NCBI GenBank assembly: GCA_937911235.1
Contig: CALDPN010000208.1
Span: 1-7,164, forward strand
Reading direction: 5' to 3'
Origin: an uncultured Bacteroidales bacterium
Lineage (GTDB): Bacteria > Bacteroidota > Bacteroidia > Bacteroidales > Paludibacteraceae
DNA: 7,164 nucleotides
Below, in pieces: positions 1 through 5,200 of this stretch. The position numbers and the translations under genes were made by a program. The notes beneath the pieces are model-generated. The model was not told the DNA's origin and searched no databases. It saw only the letters and a list, made by a program, of their open reading frames with translations. Position 1 is the first letter of the stretch; each line of letters starts with the position of its first letter.

Positions 1-1
1 T

Positions 2-862
2 GGGTTTTTTATGCCAAATCTGAATGTTAATAAAATAACATTTCAGCCTGTTAACTTTCGAGGGAACAGGCATGTTAGCCAACCACAATTTAAAAAAGCC
101 CCAGATGTTAAACCCGATACCGTTGAAATAAAAGAGAAAGAAGATGCCCGTAACGATTTAACCAATTGGACTAAACAGGGTGGTCAGTGGAACTCAATGA
201 TTGAGTTCGCAGACAACTATAAAGATTCAATGATGTCTCTTGGCGATGTTTTAATGAACACTTTCCAAAACACAGAAGATGCTATTATTGACTTTTGCAA
301 AACAGGAAAGTCTAGTTTTTCTGATATGGTTAATTCAATGATAGAAGACTTGACGAGACTGATAATACAGCAACAATTAGCTGGGTTAGCAAATTCAATT
401 GCAGGTGCATTTAGTGGGGGTGTGGATTTTGGGTCTGAAAGCTTTGCGAAGGGGTTAACACCGAAACCAAAACTTGCGGCTTCTGGTGGTCTCATCACTG
501 GACCTGGTACAGGAACTTCTGATTCCATTCCTGCTTGGCTATCCAATGGCGAGTTTGTTATGAATGCTCAAGCAACTGCAAAGTATTTGCCATTGTTAAG
601 ACAAATGAATGAGAATAAGTTTGCATCTGGTGGATTGGTTGGTAGTGCTAGAGGTTACAATAATGGAGTAGATATACAAGTTATTGACCAAAGAGGTGCA
701 AATGCAGCTCCTGTTCAGACACAGCAATCAGAAGGTCCAGATGGACGCAAGATAATAAAAATGATGATTAGAGATACCGTAAGACAAGGGTTTGCTGATG
801 GTTCGTATGATACATCTATGCGGTCAACTTATGGTATTAGACGTTCTGCATATCAGAGATAA
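2..862 (+). CDS. Tail tape measure protein, C-terminal part (5' end outside window)
   Basis: This is the C-terminal part of a lambda gpH-type tape measure protein, which sets tail length and connects to the tip. Residue numbers count from the ATG at base 11. Residues 78-136 resemble the lambda tape-measure C-terminal family: an amphipathic helix with TGKSSFSDMVNSM near 98-110, then LTRLIIQQQLAG, then a small hydrophobic Gly/Ala stretch. Residues 158-208 carry the typical Gly-rich hinge and the SNGEFVMNAQAT motif (178-189), followed by a second ASGG. The end, with the YGIRR motif at 274-278, is also typical. Family members usually exceed 600 aa, and the frame is open to the left edge (GGG TTT TTT before the ATG) with no Shine-Dalgarno sequence in the ten visible bases. 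I therefore treat the ATG as probably internal. Residues 1-55 are polar, rich in Lys, Asp and Pro, and not recognisably tape-measure-like, so a separate short gene starting at 11 cannot be excluded. Confidence 0.85.
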   Translation, partial: GFFMPNLNVNKITFQPVNFRGNRHVSQPQFKKAPDVKPDTVEIKEKEDARNDLTNWTKQGGQWNSMIEFADNYKDSMMSLGDVLMNTFQNTEDAIIDFCKTGKSSFSDMVNSMIEDLTRLIIQQQLAGLANSIAGAFSGGVDFGSESFAKGLTPKPKLAASGGLITGPGTGTSDSIPAWLSNGEFVMNAQATAKYLPLLRQMNENKFASGGLVGSARGYNNGVDIQVIDQRGANAAPVQTQQSEGPDGRKIIKMMIRDTVRQGFADGSYDTSMRSTYGIRRSAYQR

Positions 863-866
863 GAGG
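862..866 (+). promoter_or_regulatory. Shine-Dalgarno of the 126-aa minor tail gene
   Basis: AGAGG lies 6 nt before the ATG at 873 and overlaps the last base of the tape measure stop codon (TAA, 860-862). It fixes the start of the next gene and suggests that ribosomes finishing the tape measure reload at once. Confidence 0.7.
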
Positions 867-872
867 TAGATT

Positions 873-1253
873 ATGGCAATTGAAATTACATTACCACCAG
901 CTTTAGATAGGAAACCTTTTGTAAATGGTTTTGTGTATGGTATAGGGCGTTCGGATGTTATTGTTAGTGAAATGGATACTGGTCCGGCGAAAGCTCGCAG
1001 ACGTTCGCAAGCAGCACCTAGACCAATGACTTGGCCAATGATTTTAAATCGGGATGAATTGCAGATTTTTGAAGATTGGTATGACAATACATTACAAGGT
1101 GGTATTTTGCCTTTTGAGGCAAGTCATCCTATTTATGAAGATAGGTCTGTTTATTTAAGATTCGCCAACCCAAAAGAAAAACCTCAAGCGACTCCTTTAA
1201 ATAACGCAGCTTTACAATTTACATTAACCCTTAACTTGTTGATTTTACCATAG
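873..1253 (+). CDS. Small minor tail protein in the lambda gpM position
   Basis: This gene encodes a 126-aa soluble protein with no signal peptide or membrane segment. It follows the tape measure by 10 nt, where lambda has gpM (109 aa), and its size fits. The visible motifs are MDTGPAKARRR (residues 34-44), a W-P-M-I-L strand near 54-58, a helix DELQIFEDWYDNTLQGG (61-77), then FEASHPI (81-87) and a strand-rich C-terminus. I recognise this pattern (a basic GPAK-RRR segment, then a helix ending in LxGG and a strand with HP) from small tail proteins next to tape measure genes in proteobacterial phages. I cannot name a Pfam family with certainty. The likely role, inferred from position, is the ring joining tail tube or tape measure to the tip complex. 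The start is supported by AGAGG six bases upstream. Confidence 0.75.
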   Translation: MAIEITLPPALDRKPFVNGFVYGIGRSDVIVSEMDTGPAKARRRSQAAPRPMTWPMILNRDELQIFEDWYDNTLQGGILPFEASHPIYEDRSVYLRFANPKEKPQATPLNNAALQFTLTLNLLILP

Positions 1254-1256
1254 GCA

Positions 1257-1754
1257 ATGACACGTAGACTTTCTAATGAAGCATTAAATGCAATTTTTGC
1301 ACAAGAGACTGACAAAGTCTTTTATCAAATGCTAACGCTTACCCCTCGTGATAAAGATTTTGAACCTGTATATGTTTTCAATTCATCAGAGACAGAAAAT
1401 GGTGAACCCAAAATAATACCTCATAATGGGCATGAGTTTATTGCTTTCCCATTTAAAATAAATATACCAGGAGAAGGCGAAGATGCTTCAACTGAACTTA
1501 CTCTGTCTATTGCCAATGTTGACAGGTCTTTAACTGAGACTATTCGTAACTTAGTTAAACCAATAGACGTAACTTTAGAAGTAGTATTAGCTGACCACCC
1601 TGATATTGTTGAGGCTGGCCCTTGGCACATGACAATGTCTGCTGTGACTGTAGATGCTCTACAAATAGAAGGTATATTAACTATTGACCGTTTCTTAGAT
1701 GAGCCATTCACTGCTGATAGAATGGATGCTACAATTTTCCCTGCATTATTCTAA
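1257..1754 (+). CDS. DUF1833-family phage tail protein (gpL position)
   Basis: This 165-aa protein matches my recollection of the DUF1833 tail family. It has an opening AQETDKVFYQMLTL (residues 15-28), a strand EFIAFPFKINIPGEGEDA (60-77), LSIANVDRSL (83-92), KPIDVTLEVVLADHPDIVEAGP (101-122) and a closing FPALF (161-165). These suggest a compact beta-rich structural protein of the tail tip. It occupies the slot of lambda gpL. It has no cysteine at all, so it cannot bind an iron-sulfur cluster as lambda gpL does. The ATG is 3 nt after the preceding TAG. The only Shine-Dalgarno-like bases, AGG at 1252-1254, are too close to the ATG to work well, so initiation probably relies on coupling with the upstream gene. 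Family call confident; exact position in the virion inferred. Confidence 0.85.
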   Translation: MTRRLSNEALNAIFAQETDKVFYQMLTLTPRDKDFEPVYVFNSSETENGEPKIIPHNGHEFIAFPFKINIPGEGEDASTELTLSIANVDRSLTETIRNLVKPIDVTLEVVLADHPDIVEAGPWHMTMSAVTVDALQIEGILTIDRFLDEPFTADRMDATIFPALF

Positions 1755-1773
1755 ACTGCTACTGTAACACTAA

Positions 1774-1778
1774 AGGAG
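1774..1778 (+). promoter_or_regulatory. Strong Shine-Dalgarno of the NlpC/P60 gene
   Basis: AGGAG within AAAGGAGAT lies 7 nt before the ATG at 1786, in the only intergenic gap longer than 10 nt in the window (1755-1785). It is the best ribosome binding site here. The gap holds no hairpin, promoter or terminator that I can see. Confidence 0.8.
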
Positions 1779-1785
1779 ATGTTAT

Positions 1786-2250
1786 ATGGAGTGGGTTAGA
1801 AAATATATTGGTTTGCCATATAAGGAATTGGGGCGAGATGATACTGGCGTTGATTGTTACGGTTTATGTTGTGTTGTGTATAACCGTGAACTTGGTTTGG
1901 ATTTACCCGACTTTGTCGGTTTTGGCTTCAAGAAATGCCCCACAGAAGAAGAATCCGCAAAAAACAAAGCAGAAGTAGCACGAATTATAAAACAAGAAAG
2001 CAATAGTGATTGGATTGAGGTTGATAAAGATAACCTTCAACCTTTTGATTTAGTGTTGTTTAGGATTTGTGGATATGTAATGCACATTGGTATAATGCTC
2101 AATAAAGATACAATGTTGCACTCTTTCAATGGTATGGATTGCGTACAAGAAAAACTTGGATATAAGTGGAGTGCTAGAGTTTATAAATTCGTTAGACATC
2201 GTTCGAGAATAAGCAATGCCCCAAGTCCGACTGATAAAGAATCCCTTTGA
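1786..2250 (+). CDS. NlpC/P60 cysteine peptidase of the tail tip (gpK-like)
   Basis: This 154-aa protein is a stand-alone NlpC/P60 papain-like peptidase, a family that cleaves peptide bonds in peptidoglycan stems. The full catalytic set is visible: nucleophile Cys24 in GVDCYGLCC, His100 in VMHIGIML, and a polar third residue His112 in MLHSF. FDLVLF (87-92) is the usual strand before the His. Lambda gpK has an N-terminal JAB/Mov34 domain before its NlpC/P60 part, and that domain is missing here. The protein is also unusually Cys-rich, with Cys28, 29, 51, 95 and 119 besides the nucleophile. Likely roles are local cell-wall opening during DNA entry or processing during tip assembly; the sequence does not decide between them. 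The last 12 codons overlap the tail-tip gene in another frame, which suggests coupled, stoichiometric translation. The basic Ser/Pro tail after residue 136 lies partly in that overlap and is probably disordered. Confidence 0.93.
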   Translation: MEWVRKYIGLPYKELGRDDTGVDCYGLCCVVYNRELGLDLPDFVGFGFKKCPTEEESAKNKAEVARIIKQESNSDWIEVDKDNLQPFDLVLFRICGYVMHIGIMLNKDTMLHSFNGMDCVQEKLGYKWSARVYKFVRHRSRISNAPSPTDKESL

Positions 2251-5200
2251 TAAAAAAAATGATATTTTAAGTATTGATTATGGAACCAATCTACAACAGG
2301 TTGCTGATAATATTGATTTGCCTGATTCTATTCGCAAGCATTTGGTTGTTTATAAATTAGATGAAAATCTAGACAATCCTGTTTTAATTCCACAAGAAGA
2401 ATGGGCTAATACTTTTCCTAAAGACGGTGAGCATTATCAGTTATTCAGTAGTTTTAAGGGTAGAGGTAGCGGTAAGCAAGTAACCCGTATGATAGCTATG
2501 GTGGCTATTGCTGTTGTAGCTGCGTATGCAGCTGCGGCATTGGCTGCGTATGCTGGTGCGGCGGCGGTTAATGCTGGTGTTGGTGCCTCAATGACAACTG
2601 CAGGTGGAACTACTTTTTTTGGTGGAGCGGCAATAGCTTCTGCAGTTGGGTATGGCGTAGGATATATAGCAACGATGGCGGCAGGAATGGCATTGCTTAA
2701 TGCGTTAGTGCCTTTACCTTCGCAGAAGAATCAAGGGGCTTCTGAATCTCCTCGAACATTAACTAATTCTACGAACCAAGCTAACCCTTATTACCCTATC
2801 CCTCGTGTGTATGGTAGAACACGGTTTAGTCCTTATAAAGTTGCACCGGATTATACAGAACAAGTTGGTGATGATACATATTTGCGTTGTTTGTTCTGTT
2901 TTGGCTATGGTCCATTAAAGATATCTGAGATAAAAATTGGTGACAATCCTATTGAAAATTATGAGGAAGTTGAATATGAGATAAGAGAGGGTTGGGACAC
3001 TGACCCTGATATTACTTTGTATAGTAATCAGGTTGTTACGCAGTCTTATGCTATTGAATTAACTGCTCCTAAATATCAAGATGTATTGACACGTTCTAAC
3101 GTTGATGAAGTTAATATTCAGTTAAGTTTTATGGGGCTATTTCGTACACGTCCTAATTCAAAGACAATAGCAAGTAATACAGCTTCTTTTGTTATTAGTT
3201 ATAGAAAGGATGGTGAAGAAGATTGGATAATACATTCTCGTCCTTCATGGACAGCAACAGAACAAGTACCCTTTATTAAGACGATAAGAATTAAGTTTCC
3301 TGAAAATGGAACGTATCAGATAAGAATACAACAAACAAAGGGTGGAAATGATACTGTTGGTCAAGCATCAAGCGGAACATTACAAGCCGTTCAAAACATC
3401 AGATATTTATATCCGGTTCGTAAAAAAGGATTGTGCTTGTTAGCTATGCGTATAAAGGCAACTGACCAATTGTCTGGTACATTAGATGGGGTTAGTGCTT
3501 TATGCGAAAGCTATGAAAGAACATTTAGTGATAAGCATCAAGAAGTAGGTATTACATCGTCTAGTGCTAATAAATATTTATGGACACTTAATACTGCAGG
3601 ACCAATTAGCACTTGGCGCAATCAAGATAAAATGAGTAAGCTTACTTTAACGGTTAGTTTTCCTGAGGGTGTGGAACCTGCAACAAATGTGCCTGAAGAT
3701 ATAATTGAACAGAATGTTCGTACAGTAGTAAAGTATCAGTGGAGTGGGGTTACTGTATCAGGACAATTAATTGAAGCTGAAAAGACCTATGATTCAGGCT
3801 GGGTTAATACATCTGAAATACCTGATATTGTAGAAGAGATATGGAATAATGAAGAAGACCCTTTATCAGAAATAACCATAAAAGCACAAAAGACATTCCA
3901 AGAAAGAAACTATAGACATTATAAACATGTGCATTTTCCTATAGGTGGTTGGCGTAAACGTGAAGTTACTAACCAAGATGGAACAGGTTGTAATGCTCCT
4001 TGTGATTTTAATGTGGAATATAACTATCCTGTTGAACAGGTTGGAGATGCTGAATATCATAGTTATTGGGAGCTTAACAGACATCCAGCTTGGCACGTAT
4101 TTGATATGTTAACAGGAAATGCTTGTGTATCTAAAGTTCCTTTAGAAAATATTGATGTAGATAGTTTTAAACATTGGGCAGAAGTATACCCTAATTGGTT
4201 GGTTGATGTCGCCATTGATGGAGAATATACAAGATTAGAATGTATCAAAAATATGTGTTCTGCGGCTAAGGCTAACTTAACCATTATAAATGGCAAATAT
4301 ACCATAGTATTAGATGAACCTGGTAAAATACCTGTTGCGGCAATTTCTCCAAGAAACTCATTTAATTTCTCATTTGAAAAGACATTTACTAAAGATTTAC
4401 ATGGGTTCAAGGTTAACTATATAGAACCTGATAGAGATTGGACACAACAGCAAGTAATTGTTTATGCCCCTGGTTATGACCAAACTAACGCTACTGAATT
4501 TGAGGTAATTGATTCTTATGGATGTACCAACCGGTTAATGGCTTGGCGTTTTGGTAAATTTATGTTAGCTCAATACAGATTGCGTCCTGAAACTTATATA
4601 CTTAGCCAAGACATTGAGAATTTAGCTGTTAATATCGGGGACGTGGTAAGACTATCGCACGACATTATAAAAGTGGGCTATGGTTCTGCTAGAATAAAAG
4701 AAGTTTATCTTAACGAAGATGGGCGTGCTACGGGTGTATGGGTGGATGACAAGTTTTACATTCCCGAAGGTGTTACTTATGCAATGACAGTACGTGACCC
4801 ATTAGGTTCTTTTAAAACATATGCTTTACAGCCCAATGAAGATGAAGAAGACGTCTTAATCTTTCCAACACCTTTACCAAAAGATACAATGCCTGTTGCT
4901 GGGTCTATGATATGGATAGGAGAAACAGATAGAGCGTTTGTTAATGTTGTTGTTAAAAGTGTATCTCCTAGTGATGATTTAACCGCTACGTTAACTCTTG
5001 TTCCTTTAGCTGATGAAATCCATGACGAAAGTAGTGCAGATGTTCCTGACTGGGACCCCATAATAACAGACACTCCAGTAACTAATAAAAAACATCCTTT
5101 AGCTCCACGTATACTTTCAATTAAAGCTGATGAAAGTGTGTTGGTTCAGGATATAACTGGTGGATGGAAATCAACTATTGCTGTAACTGTTGCTCCACAG

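Noticed and set aside
217..546. Open frame of 109 codons on the - strand inside the tape measure gene
   Set aside because: It lies wholly within a well-supported + strand gene, has no recognisable protein features, and no convincing ribosome site precedes its start.
824..1087. 87-codon frame on the - strand across the tape measure/minor tail junction
   Set aside because: It overlaps two real genes on the opposite strand and its translation shows no domain-like pattern.
1421..1711. 96-codon frame on the - strand inside the DUF1833 gene
   Set aside because: The + strand product has clear family motifs throughout; the reverse frame is its shadow.
1755..1785. Possible promoter or terminator in the 31-nt gap before the peptidase gene
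   Set aside because: The gap is too short for a full promoter with spacing, has no inverted repeat followed by T run, and is explained by the strong Shine-Dalgarno sequence.
2528..2535. Palindrome GCAGCTGC as an operator or hairpin
   Set aside because: It arises from alternating Ala codons in a low-complexity coding segment and is far from any gene start.
3866..5073. Three - strand frames (76, 115 and 98 codons) inside the tip gene
   Set aside because: All are contained in the continuous 1562-codon gene with conserved gpJ motifs in the same bases, and none has an independent signal.
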